From Clonostachys chloroleuca (taxonomy: Eukaryota; Ascomycota; Sordariomycetes; Hypocreales; Bionectriaceae): DNA of 64,000 nucleotides. Shown one piece after another: positions 1 through 10,469 of this stretch. The first letter of the stretch is position 1; each line of letters begins with the position of its first letter. Both the position numbers and the translations under genes were made by a program. The stretch covers positions 12,214,001-12,278,000 of the forward strand of contig JBANAY010000003.1 of the NCBI GenBank assembly GCA_037952775.1, given 5' to 3'. The notes beneath the pieces were generated by a model that saw nothing but the letters and a program-made list of their open reading frames with translations, had not been told where the DNA came from and did no database searches.

Positions 1-21
1 GCTAAACCTCACGAATTGCAG

Positions 22-531
22 GCGGCTTCTTCCTTATCGGAGGTGTGATGCTATTCTTTGACCGAGCTATGTAAGCTATGCGATCACCACTCTAGGAGTC
101 ACTAGCTTCGTCCTCTCGTGCTAACCACATTTCTTACCTAGGTTGGCTATGGGAAATGTACGATCCTGATCCTTTCCTCCTCTCACAACTTATAGTTCGA
201 ATCTAACCCTCCCCGCTTCTTCCGACGACAACAGATTCTTTTCCTCATCGGCCTGACGATCATAATCGGACCCCAGAAGACCCTCCTCTTCTTCGCTCGG
301 AAACAAAAAGCAAAAGGCACAGCAGCCTTCTTCGGCGGCCTACTACTCATCCTCCTCCGGTGGACGTTCATCGGGTTCCTAGTCGAGGCATACGGCATAG
401 CCATTCTCTTTGGCGACTTCCTGGGAACAATCGCCAGCTTTGCGCGGGGCTTGCCAGTCGTGGGGCCCTACATTGGCACGGCTGTCGACAGCGCAGGCCT
501 TGGACGACGAAACGCGGAGCTGCCAGTTTGA
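22..531 (+). CDS. got1: Got1/Sft2-family vesicle transport protein, 5' partial
   Basis: This is the 3' part of a Got1-like protein, a small four-helix membrane protein of the ER-Golgi system that supports vesicle fusion and COPII traffic. The first coding exon lies outside the window. Exons are 22-70, 142-157 (16 nt) and 235-531, joined by gtaagc/ctag and gtacga/acag junctions that keep the frame. The readable protein runs GFFLIGGVMLFFDRA, then MLAMGN, then ILFLIGLTIIIGPQKT, and on through hydrophobic segments to RGLPVVGPYIG and the end. GPQKT and the following RKQKAKGTAAFFGG stretch are the family signature. The C-terminal tail is short and polar, ending LPV. Family assignment is strong; the function is inferred from the family. 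Confidence 0.88.
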
Positions 532-1186
532 AGAGGAGGATGGAACATCATCCAGGAAGGCGTAAATAGTCTCGTCGGAGATATTTGTCTGTGTGCTCTA
601 CGATCATTCGGCTCGAAAACGGTCATTACAAGGTAGAAGGCGGAGTTCTGGAAATTGGCTAGGTCCAAAAGCTGGCGACATTGGCGTTGTGATAGAAGCT
701 TCTCTATGAATTACATGGGAAGGGAAATTTCACTGTATTGTATTGGGAGACGAGGTGTACTAAGAACCCCACGAGAAAGGTACTTTCAGGGCTAGAGGTC
801 CTTTCATGTTCAGTATATGGAACTGGGTTGCCGGGACCTTGAAAGCAATGGGAGACATGCTTGGCATTTGGACGGTGAACTTGCTTATTTGGATATGTAT
901 GAAGGGCAGCTGCTTGATATATGCAGAATCTTGACAGAGACCTCAACAGGAGGCGTCATGCCACGAAATCAAGAACGAAGACAAATCTCTCTCGCCACCT
1001 GCTTCCATCATTGTGTCAACCGCACTCTCTTCACGTAATAGCCATTCTGGCGAGCTATTTCGTACACCAACTAGAAACCCAACCAGCGCAGGGTATTTAG
1101 TGCTGTGAAGTTTCACAGCCTTCGCTCACCCCTTTCCCAGTATCAATACTTCCCCAAGCTGCCTCCGAGTCCCTTACGTCCCAAGT
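532..1186. other. Intergenic, Got1 3' side / profilin 3' side
   Basis: No supportable gene was seen. Two genes converge here (Got1 on +, profilin on -), so both 3' UTRs should lie in this stretch. ORFs here are below 85 codons and resemble nothing I recognise. Confidence 0.6.
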
Positions 1187-1961
1187 CTAGTAACCCTGGC
1201 CGATAAGGTAGTCAGCGAGGCCCTCAACAGTCGAGGTAGCGTTTCCGGCGACACCAGTCTCGGGGTGGTGAGCAACGATGATGGCCTGCTTCGTCTTGGC
1301 AATAGCGACTCCGGTTCGGCCCTGTTTCTTGAGTTAGCCACCGCCATACAATACACGACCAAACCAAACCGGGGGTTGGCAGGTTTGACGCATGGGTTAG
1401 GGTGGGTGGTATCTCACAGATCGGGCGTAGATGCTTCGGTCCTCAGCTCGGGCCAGGACGAACCGGGTACCAGCAACATAGAGACCTTCAGCGAAGGCCT
1501 TGTCCTTAGCAGCAGCGTCGCCGCTGACAATGCTGGAAATGGCCTTCATTTCCTCGGGCTTGAGCTATTCGGCAAGAATTGTTAGTCGAGTGCTCCCATC
1601 CATCGCTCATACCCTGTGGAAAAGAGAAGATACGGGAGATTCCCTCCACTCCATTGCCTCGTAGGATATCGTACCTGGAAGTCGGCTGAAGCGGCCCAGG
1701 CGCTGTCGCCAGCAGCACTAATGATGGCGCCCTTGTCGACATGGCCGGTAGCGATGAGGCTAGAAACTCTTAATCAATACCGAAGGACTCGCATAGGTCA
1801 GACAATACGGGAGCACCCCGCGTCCATCTGGGAAGAGTATTCGGTGCATGGGAATTTACCTAGTGTCGACGTATGCTATTTGGAGGGGAAGTTAGCGGGA
1901 GAGCAAATCGAAGGTGGGGTGAGGAGCTCAGCTGAGCGCTTTGCGTACCTTGCCAGGACAT
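1187..1961 (-). CDS. pfy1: Profilin
   Basis: Profilin binds actin monomers, proline-rich partners such as formins, and phosphoinositides in the cytoplasm. Five exons (high to low coordinate) are 1949-1961, 1860-1875, 1675-1759, 1418-1564 and 1187-1327. Together they give 133 residues, the normal family length. The N-terminus is MSWQAYVDTSL, the classic profilin start. Later come GHVDKGAIISAAGDSAW, LKPEEMKAI, EDRSIYAR and KTKQAIIVAHHPET, and the end is LADYLIGQGY. The first two exons are only 13 and 16 nt, an arrangement that small-ORF searches miss; the start is fixed by MSWQ. The junction around 1328 (KQGRTG) has a near-equivalent acceptor 6 bp away, so one or two residues are uncertain there. 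Confidence 0.92.
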
Positions 1962-4011
1962 GATGAAGGTAATTAGTGGAAAGGGCGAGGGAGTAGGATA
2001 AGAAGATGTCGAGAAGTGTGTCGCGGTAGAGCTTGGAGTAGCCGGGAAAGAAATGCGAGCTCGGGAGGATGGCGGTGGGAAAGCAAGCCAGCAGGGTGAG
2101 ATCCTTTCTGGGTGGTATTAGTTTGTTGTTGTGGTTGGTGATGTAGCGCGACCCCGCCGCTGCCTTTTCGGCTGCCCCTCATCCCCCCCATCCACCATCA
2201 GGGACTTACCGTATGAACGATGCAGTGCCTCCGTCCAGAGGTCCAGCACACCTGGCAGTACCTGGGAGAGAGGTCGCAAGTACCTGTACCTGCCTGCCTA
2301 GCCTAAACCCAAGGCAGGCATGAAAGTCGCCATCAGTAGGTCCACAGGACGGTCCTTACTAAATCAATCACACAATGGCATGGCAAAGCTTGACGCCCCT
2401 CCCATATCCCGGCTGGAAACTTTGGCACAGGGCTCAATGCGCACGCCAAGGGTTGTGCCAGTCACCGAGTTTTGTTTCAAAGAAGGCTCAGTTTTTGTAC
2501 CTTGCAGCCGCTTCTTATTCCTGGCCATATTGTATCGTCAGAAAGTTCTAATTTTTAGCGTGCAGTCACTGTCAACATGAATTGCCGTGGACTCGGTACT
2601 GGTTTACATTGTAACCCCAGGTCGGAACCTTACATGTGATGTAGGAATTATTAATAGCAATTCCGAGTCCTCTAAGAGCAATGGTAAGTCTTGTTTGAGT
2701 TGAGCCCCTGGTTTCAATGCCACGCCGCATGAAGATACGCATATTAATCGCTTCATGATTCGGGGTTCACATCTTCATGATATGGCGTTTCATGACGCAT
2801 GAACAGTTGTTGAAGATGCCATCCGCTGTGAAGCAATATGATAGGCTCGGTATCCTTTGTTACATGACGGTTCAAGCCAGCGGCAGGCTGAGCCAAACAA
2901 GAATATAAACACCTTCTGTTGCATACGGCTTTTCTAGTCGGCAAGGGAGCAATCGGTGAAGTACTGCCTTAGGTTTCTATGGAACTACATCTCCGATGTC
3001 TAATACATCCGGGCTTTGTACGACTTGTTTTTACAGCTGATCAACAAGGCGCACGAGGCTGTAGCATAGTGGCGGGCTTACATTCTGAGCTCTTGGTGGA
3101 AAACTGCTTCGTGATTGTGTCCAACAAGCGTTTAAAAATTTACAAGGCGTAACCATTCCATATAACCGATTTACGGCAGCTTGTTTTTTTCTTCAGTCCC
3201 GACTATGCTAACCCTCTGAGTACGTGTTGTGAACAGCCTTGAGATGCTGAGAGTGACCTCGATTGACGGGGATGAGAACTGGGGGCTCAGAGGCCTTACC
3301 TAATATGTCCTAGCTAGAATGTACATTCTTCGGAGCAGGTTCGGAGCAAGTGCGGCAATGGGGGAGACGTATTGACGTTACCTACTTTAGATAGCTAGGT
3401 AGTTGGTACAGCCTGGAGAGATTTGCTTTGCAGATGATGAGATATCGGACCATTGAACAAAAGGTATGCCCTGTAGAATTCAATACATAGTATACTTAGG
3501 TACCTGAGGTAAGTGTTTGTTTCACCAATGAGAATACAGTGAACCTCCAACGGCTCAGTCGGAGTGCCCTACACCTAAATTTCTCTGCCCCTCAACCCGC
3601 TCTCTGGGCTTGGCAACTTACAAGCGATGTGATGGTCTTGTGCTGAAGCTCTGTGCACCTTAAGTAATGGATTTTGTAAGACCAGACAGATGATGACTGT
3701 GGCGAACTCCACAGCACGGCGTTGGCTAAACGGAATACACCAGGCAACTAAATTGTAGGTGCTATGATTCACATCCGAAAATACCCCGGTCCGGTCGCCC
3801 TTCACCCCGCAAGTGCATTCCCAAGCCTTCTCTAGGTTTCGCTTCTCTTAGCATCTCTCTGATTCAATGTGTGGTCTGACTTGCATTTCGGTCAGATGAA
3901 GTGAAAATTGAGATTGAACTTCTTGAAAAACCCTTTCCGGTGTAATATAGGCGGAGAAAATTCTACAACAACTTTGCTCGCGCCTAGACTCACGTCTTAG
4001 ATTCCAGCACC
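1962..4011. other. Intergenic, between divergent profilin and NAD synthetase
   Basis: About 2 kb with no supportable gene. It must hold the profilin promoter and 5' UTR (just above 1961) and the upstream region of the NAD synthetase. Open frames here stay below 90 codons and show no family resemblance. The short motif TAGGTAC/AGCTAGGTAG recurs near 3400-3510. Confidence 0.6.
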
Positions 4012-7000
4012 ATGGTCAGATTGACTGTAGTTGCGGCCTGTTCGCTCAGGCAGTTCGCCCTAGACTATGAGGTCCTTTTTGAAACTCTTGAACCGCCCAT
4101 AATGCAGAAATAAGCCTGACCAATCTATTAGGGGAACACAAACAGGATCATCGAGTCGATTCGCCAAGCGAAAGCTGCCGGCGCAAGGCTCCGTGTCGGC
4201 CCAGTATGATGCTCCTGTTCCCGCGATACTCCTCTCTCCTCAGCCTGTCATTTGGGAGAAAAGTTGGCCAAACTTGCTAATGTTGCCAATCTCAGGAATT
4301 GGAAGTTTCGGGCTATTCTTGCAATGACCATTTCCTCGAGCCTGATCTCTATCTCCATACTATGGAGATGCTGGCGCGAATCCTTTCAGATGAAAGCTGC
4401 AATGGCATACTCCTGGACATTGGTCTCCCCGTTAGCCACCGCAATGTGAATTACAACTGCAGGGTGATCTGTCTTGATGGCAAGATTCTCTTTATCCGCC
4501 CGAAAATGCGTGAGTGCCATACATCGAGGGATACCGGTTGGATATCTGTTATCGTCAGAAGGCATTGCTAACTTCCAAGGGTAGATTTGGCGAATGATGG
4601 CAGTTAGTGCGCACTGAACACACAAAGTGAGTCCATGCTGACTCTTTAGATTACCGAGAAATGCGCTGGTTTACACCATGGACCCGGCAAACACAGTGGG
4701 AAGACTTCCATCTGCCTAAGATGCTGCAGAAACTGCAAGGAAGCACTCATGTTCCCTTTGGAGATTGTGTCATTAGTACTCCCGATAGCTGCTTCGGTGC
4801 TGAGACATGTGAAGAAATGTGGTCTCCAGATGCCCCGCGTAAGTACTGTTCGCTCTCTTTCCTTAAATGAACTTCTTCATTGATATCATGGGTTAGACAT
4901 CCCAATGACTTTGGACGGCGTTGAAATCATCACCAACAGTTCTGCAAGTCACTTCAGCTTGCAAAAGCTGGACGTTAGGCTCAAGCTCATTAGCGAAGCC
5001 ACACGAAAGTGTGGAGGTGTTTATGTATACTCCAATGTTCAAGGTACGTTCCCTGGAAGTCTAGGAGTGTATTGCACTCCGATGTTTTCTGAGTGAAGCT
5101 GAACTTTGTAGGATGTGACGGTGAAAGGCTGTATTTTGACGGTTGTGCTATGATCCTCTGCAACGGTCAGGTACTCGCACAAAGCCCCCAGTTCTCGCTG
5201 AATGAAGTGGATGTCATCACAGCCACAGTCGATCTGGAGGAGGTGCGCGCCTACCGTTCAAGCATGTCCCGGGCTTTGCAGGCAGCACACAGCACCAAGA
5301 AGTACCATCGCATACAGACGGCCTTTGAGCTCAGCCCCGATGAGGATGATTTGGACTCTCATCGCCGACCAACTCTACCCCGGGAATTGAAATTTCACTC
5401 TGTCGAAGAGGAGGTGGCACTCGTATGTGGCCCCTAAACTGGCTCGGCCAACCGTAAATCACCGCTGACTTCGTCTATAGTGTGCTGGTTGTTACCTCTG
5501 GGATTATCTGGCGAGGAGCGGTTCTACAGGATAGTAAGTGCCTGAAGCACCATGATCTTTTCAGGCATTTTGTGGGCTAATAATTGTTGATAGTCTTACT
5601 CCTTTATCAGGAGGCTTGGACTCATGTGCTACAAGTGAGTCTTAATTAAGTTTTAGACTCCTGGATTGGCAGCAGAGTAGATCCACTGACAGATTCTCAT
5701 AGCTGTCTCGGTCTTCTCGATGTGTCGACTCGTCATCTCTGCGATTGGAGATGGAAACCAGTCAGTCATTGCTGTAGTCAAACGCCTGTTTGGCGAGGCT
5801 CCTCTTCCCAAGACTCCCCATGAGCTGTGCAACCGCGTTCTCCACACAATCTACATGGGAATGTCGCAGCAAAGCTCCCACGAGACTCGCCAGCGCGCAA
5901 AAGATCTATCGGCAGCCATCGGGTCCTACCATGTCAATCTTGATATAGATTCAGTATACCATGCTCAGAAGAACCTTGTCAAAGATGCACTCGGCTTCGA
6001 GGCAAAGTTCAAGGTGGAGGGCGGTACCCCGGCAGAGAACCTTATGTTACAGAACATCCAGGCTCGCACGCGCATGGTGGTAAGACCAGAACCATGACCA
6101 ACTCACTTTGGCTTTTCTCACTATCAAGCAGACGGCATATGAATTCGCCCAGATCCTCCCAACGACTCGACAGCTGGCTGGCGGAGGTGGCCTACTGGTT
6201 CTTGGAAGTGCCAACGTCGGCGAGGGTAAGTTTACATAAAAATAAAAGGGATCAGGATTCAGCTCATTTTGAATTAGCTCTGAGGGGTTATCTCACCAAA
6301 TACGATTGCTCTTCGGCGGACATCAACCCGATTGGATCTATTGACAAGGCAGACCTCAAGCGTTTCATTTCTTGGGCCCAGGTCCATTTCGAGATCCCAT
6401 GCCTTGATGACTTCGTTACGGCGACTCCTACCGCTGAGCTGGAGCCCATTACTGAGGATTATGTGCAGTCGGATGAAGCGGATATGGGAATGACATATGC
6501 TGAATTGAATGTCTTCGGTAAGATAACCTACAAACCCATATTGTCTATGGATCAAACATCTGACAAAAATAGGTCGCCTTCGCAAGGAGAGGAAGATGGG
6601 CCCTCTGTCAATGTTCCAACATCTTGTTCATGTCTGGGGCAAGGACCAACAAGAGGGATCTGAAAAACAGGAGGTTTCTCTTGAGCCGGCAGAAATTGCC
6701 TACAAAGTGAAGTTCTTCTTCGCACAATAGTACGCAACCCCCAAAATATGCTTTCTCCTTGTTCTTCAAAAAGGGTGTCCTAGTCGCCTCCACCTCGTCG
6801 ACGATGTTGGCAGATTTAGGCCTGGAAAGATGGTCAAGCAACTTCGAACCAGTTAGCTAACCTGGAATATAGTGCAATTACACGACACAAGGCTACTACA
6901 CTGACACCTGCTTGTAAGTTGCTTTCGCAAATATATTGACTTTACCCTTTTAAGCTTGCAACACTTGATCCCTTAGTCTCCATCCTTGATTTAGCTTTCC

Positions 7001-7402
7001 TACCCTTATCAAAACCCTCTTTTGATGGCCTCGAATACCTGAATTATTGTCCATTGATCAAGTGCTAACATTCTCTAGTGCACTGGTATGGATGGCCTCG
7101 AGGAACCTTTTGTTACCAAACGTACTAACAGGCACAGCAATGATTACTCTCCCGAGGATAACCGCTTCGGTAAGTGAACACAGAAATGTTGTAATTATAC
7201 AGTCTAATTAACTGGAACCTAGACTTGAGGCCATTTCTCTGTCAGTGAACGCCGTTCATCAATCAAGCACTAATGTTTCGCATTTAAGGTTACTAATTGA
7301 GATGCAGATCCATCCTTCTGGAGGAGCTGGAGCTTTAAGAGGATCGACAGGGAGCTTGAACGCATAGAGAAGGCCCGGAAGAAATCCGAAAAGTCTGGAT
7401 AA
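4012..7402 (+). CDS. qns1: Glutamine-dependent NAD+ synthetase
   Basis: It makes NAD+ from deamido-NAD+, ATP and glutamine, the last step of NAD synthesis. I can join 18 exons: 4012-4071, 4132-4203, 4296-4509, 4585-4602, 4650-4838, 4897-5043, 5112-5422, 5481-5533, 5594-5634, 5703-6079, 6132-6225, 6278-6517, 6573-6729, 6873-6913, 7079-7085, 7132-7169, 7223-7240 and 7308-7402. They total 2172 nt (723 residues), like other fungal enzymes. The N-terminal glutaminase (nitrilase) half shows the Glu-Lys-Cys triad contexts GPELE, RPKM and GAETCEE. The C-terminal half has the ATP-pyrophosphatase loop PLSGGLDS and ends near [16 protein letters not shown]. The TAG at 6728-6730 is split by a donor site and is not a stop. 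The first donor (gtcctt) and the 7-nt exon are the least certain joins. Confidence 0.92.
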
Positions 7403-7887
7403 ACTTGAACATTGAGAAAGGCAACACTTGTTCAACTACCGGGACCCTTGCGGTAGTGAGGAAGAATGGATAACATGGCCTAGATAGAGAATGAAGAAAA
7501 CCGAATTTGTTCATACAAACAAGCACTGTGATTGTAACAATCTTTCTGTCCTGGCAGTACCCGGCCAATACTGGGCAACTAGCATTGAGATAGAACTGAA
7601 CATGCTTATCAATGTTACAGGTGCCGTCACAGAATCAGCCTCAGAATGTAAATGTATCCACTGGATAGCAGAGTCTTTCGTCGCTGGGCATATACGACTT
7701 GTTGTAACAGAACCCATGCACGGAGTGGCCCCCAATGGCACATAATTGCCGGTGTTATACGTTGATTTGGAGGCGACGTCTGGGCTATCCAATAGTAATG
7801 GCCTGAAACAGCCCTTTCAGGTAGACAAGCATCATGGGAGGAACTATACACAAGGATGAAGATTATCTCGTTGGGCAAACCTGGCAC

Positions 7888-7971
7888 TTAAACAACACGA
7901 TCGACGAACTTGGTGGTTTGCGCAGCCTTGTGGAGCTGCGTGTTGGTTATCTTGACCAAGGAGCCAGCCAT
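7888..7971 (-). CDS. Possible 27-codon small ORF, unknown
   Basis: A short ATG-to-TAA frame encodes MAGSLVKITNTQLHKA and about eleven more residues. Almost every codon ends in G or C (gcc, tcc, aag, acc, cag, cac), as in expressed genes here and unlike the flanking DNA. I do not recognise it. It could be a small conserved peptide, a first exon, or a relic of a lost gene. No splice partner was found. Confidence 0.25.
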   Translation of the reverse strand: MAGSLVKITNTQLHKAAQTTKFVDRVV

Positions 7972-8548
7972 AATCTAAGACGGCTGCCCAGCGTTCTCGC
8001 ACTGGGCTAATAAGCTAGACACTTGCATGAATTGTTTGGTCGTATTATTGCCTATATTGGCGCGGCTGAGCCATCTCCTGCTCTCTGAAAGCGAATTGGT
8101 GAAGTTTTTCCGGGCCCAACAGCCAATCATGCAGATAAGAGCAGTCAATACGAGCTCATCAGTGCCGATCTCCAAGCCAATAAGACGCGGCAGTCATGGT
8201 TCGCATTGCAGACTGCGGCTTGGCTCAAGACTAAGCAAGTCAGAAGCCGTTCGTTTCTTTTACTGTTGTTCTAGAAGGATGAGACAGCGTCTTAGCCTCT
8301 GGATCCTGATTCGCCGCTCGCCTTGGGCTCACGAGATTAATGTACGTGATCCTTCTGACCTGAGCCGCACGCTTCCCTGCCAAGTAATCAAAGAGATGCG
8401 GGGCTTTTTTTGGACCGCGCGCGTCATGTGTGATTATCCCACGCGATCTTACTCGTCCAAGACCGCAGGCGGCAGATGATCAGAATGACTGTATTACTAC
8501 GCTCATCTGGTAGGCTTACTCGCCTCCGGCAGTCTGGCTGCGTCTTGG

Positions 8549-8782
8549 CAAGTGGGTGACATTGAAAATTGAGACACCCTCAATCATTAGGCTGCTTATT
8601 GTTGATTCTGCGACCGGTATTATCAAATTATTATACTAATAATATATAAAACAGAGAAAATTCTATATATATTATTACTTTATTTGTTTTTGTACTGTTA
8701 AATTTTCTCTATTTATTGCAAAAAGTAGTCGATTAATAACCACTCTTCCATTAGGTGTCTCATTTCTCCTGTCACCCACTTG
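8549..8782 (+). mobile_element. Short inverted-repeat element, copy 1
   Basis: A 234-bp AT-rich element starts CAAGTGGGTGACATTG and ends CTCCTGTCACCCACTTG. It is flanked by identical 5-bp direct repeats CTTGG (8544-8548 and 8783-8787). It shares internal blocks with five other copies in this window, for example GCTGCTTATT, CGACCGGTAT and AAGTAGTCGATTAATAACCA. It has no coding capacity. The structure is that of a non-autonomous DNA transposon (MITE). Confidence 0.85.
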
Positions 8783-10469
8783 CTTGGGTCACATTTCAGC
8801 GGAACCGGTGCATAATATGCCCATCCATCGAAGATTGGCTTTTCCCCAATATCCAATGGTGCTTCCACTTCCAGAATGCATCCATGGCGGTGCATCTGGT
8901 ATGCCATCATCCGCCCCCAAAGTGGCCTGGTGTGGTCCGGGGAGGCCCCAACTGCCAAGGGCCCTAGGGGTCCCCCCAGCTGCTGGTTAGGCCACTAGAC
9001 ATGCTAAAAGCCGGCGCAGATTGTTGCTCGCCGGCAGAATGGGCCGCTCCTAGCCTGTTAGCGGTAAAGACCCTCGGTATTAGCACCCCTCTAGGCCTTA
9101 GGGCATCCTGGTGGCGATGGCTTCTGGGAGCTAAAGCAGCTCAGTTCAATGCGCATAGCAATTGATCCAGCGCTGGCTGTCTCCAGCGACCACCTCAAAC
9201 ATGGCCGTAGAACCCTTCATTTACTTCGACACTCGCTTGGTTAAAGTAGGGGGTTCGGCTTGACTCCCGGAACGGGCACTGGCAAGTCTGGGAATTGCTG
9301 CAGATTCCAGGGCTCTGGAGCCCGGTACCTTGTTGGTCCTGGCGAATCACAAAACCCCGCCGCCCATCTCGCGCAGAGCAGAGATGGATGCTGGACTACA
9401 CAAGCCGGGAATTAATTTATCAGCTCTAATCACCGCGTTCCTTCTCGGTAGCCCACCTATTCGCGGCATACTTTGGGCTCGGAGGGCAGATCACGCTGGC
9501 TCGTCCTACTTGGGCACCGCCTGCTTACCGTGGCATTACCGTGCTTATTCCTACTTAGTACTGCCTCTCCAATCAGATCTACCAAGCGCCTCTGGGCGAC
9601 TAACAGGATATTAATAGACTCAGGTACAGAATGTACATGGCCGGAGGGATACGTGCCCATGTAGTTCCTTCTTTGTACGACCAAAACCGGCTCGGCAGTG
9701 TGGCCACCCGTCCGCCATCTCTGTCCATCCCGGGTTCTTTGCTCTGAATCGTAGTGCGGTATGCGCTCGGCCTCCGTTGTGGGTATGTGTATCCTCTTCA
9801 ATCACCTGTCAGTGCGCTTCTTCGCATTGTTATCAACCTGCAATCCCGGGCATTGATCAAGCGGGTGCCTGCAGCGACGAGCAATGACGAGGACGGACCC
9901 CAGGCCAGGCCAAGGGCAGCCGTCGGGAAATAAGGTGCCTCCCATGCAGGGCCCCTGTTACCACTAGGCCAAGTTTGCGAACCAGACAAGCAGGCTTGTA
10001 ACATGCCATCCCGGTCCTCCAATCCAACTTGAAACATGCACTGGCCATCCATCGTCTTCAACGGCACAGCCTTGGCTGGTCCACAGCCCCTCACCCATGC
10101 AACACGCCAGGTGTGTGTGTGATCTTTCCAGGGTACGGCATGGAGGGACCTTCGGTCAACTCTCAGTATGGTCGCAGTACCAGGACAGGGCCGCCGTGGA
10201 GAACGATGGCTCCTGTGGTGGAACAGGGACAGTCTGGGAGAGTGAGAGACTGGCGGATCGAGCATCCGTCTGGAGGTGCTCACCGCATGCCAGGCTAAAT
10301 CGTTCGTATCCGTCCCATCTCTCACTCTCTCACGACTGGATACACGACACACGGCGCCACCCTCACTAGCTAGAGCCTTTCCCGTTTCTGCTCGCCTGCT
10401 GTTGCTCACAGACTTCCGTCTCGTCGTATGTATGCCACAGCCTTCGAGGACTAGGCTCGCCCAGCCATC

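Larger units (their letters stand above)
7403..10469. other. Intergenic, 3 kb gene-poor
   Basis: No large gene can be supported. It contains one repeat element (8549-8782), a short open frame with coding-like codons (7888-7971, minus), and the promoter and leader of the gene that starts at 10470. A 203-codon minus frame (9798-10409) looks like a chance frame. Confidence 0.55.

Noticed and set aside
6728..6730. In-frame TAG suggesting a truncated NAD synthetase
   Set aside because: The TA belongs to exon 13 and the G starts a gtacgc donor; splicing to 6873 gives the expected [16 protein letters not shown].
9798..10409. 203-codon minus frame upstream of the 840-residue gene
   Set aside because: No family resemblance, irregular composition, and it lies in the likely promoter and leader.
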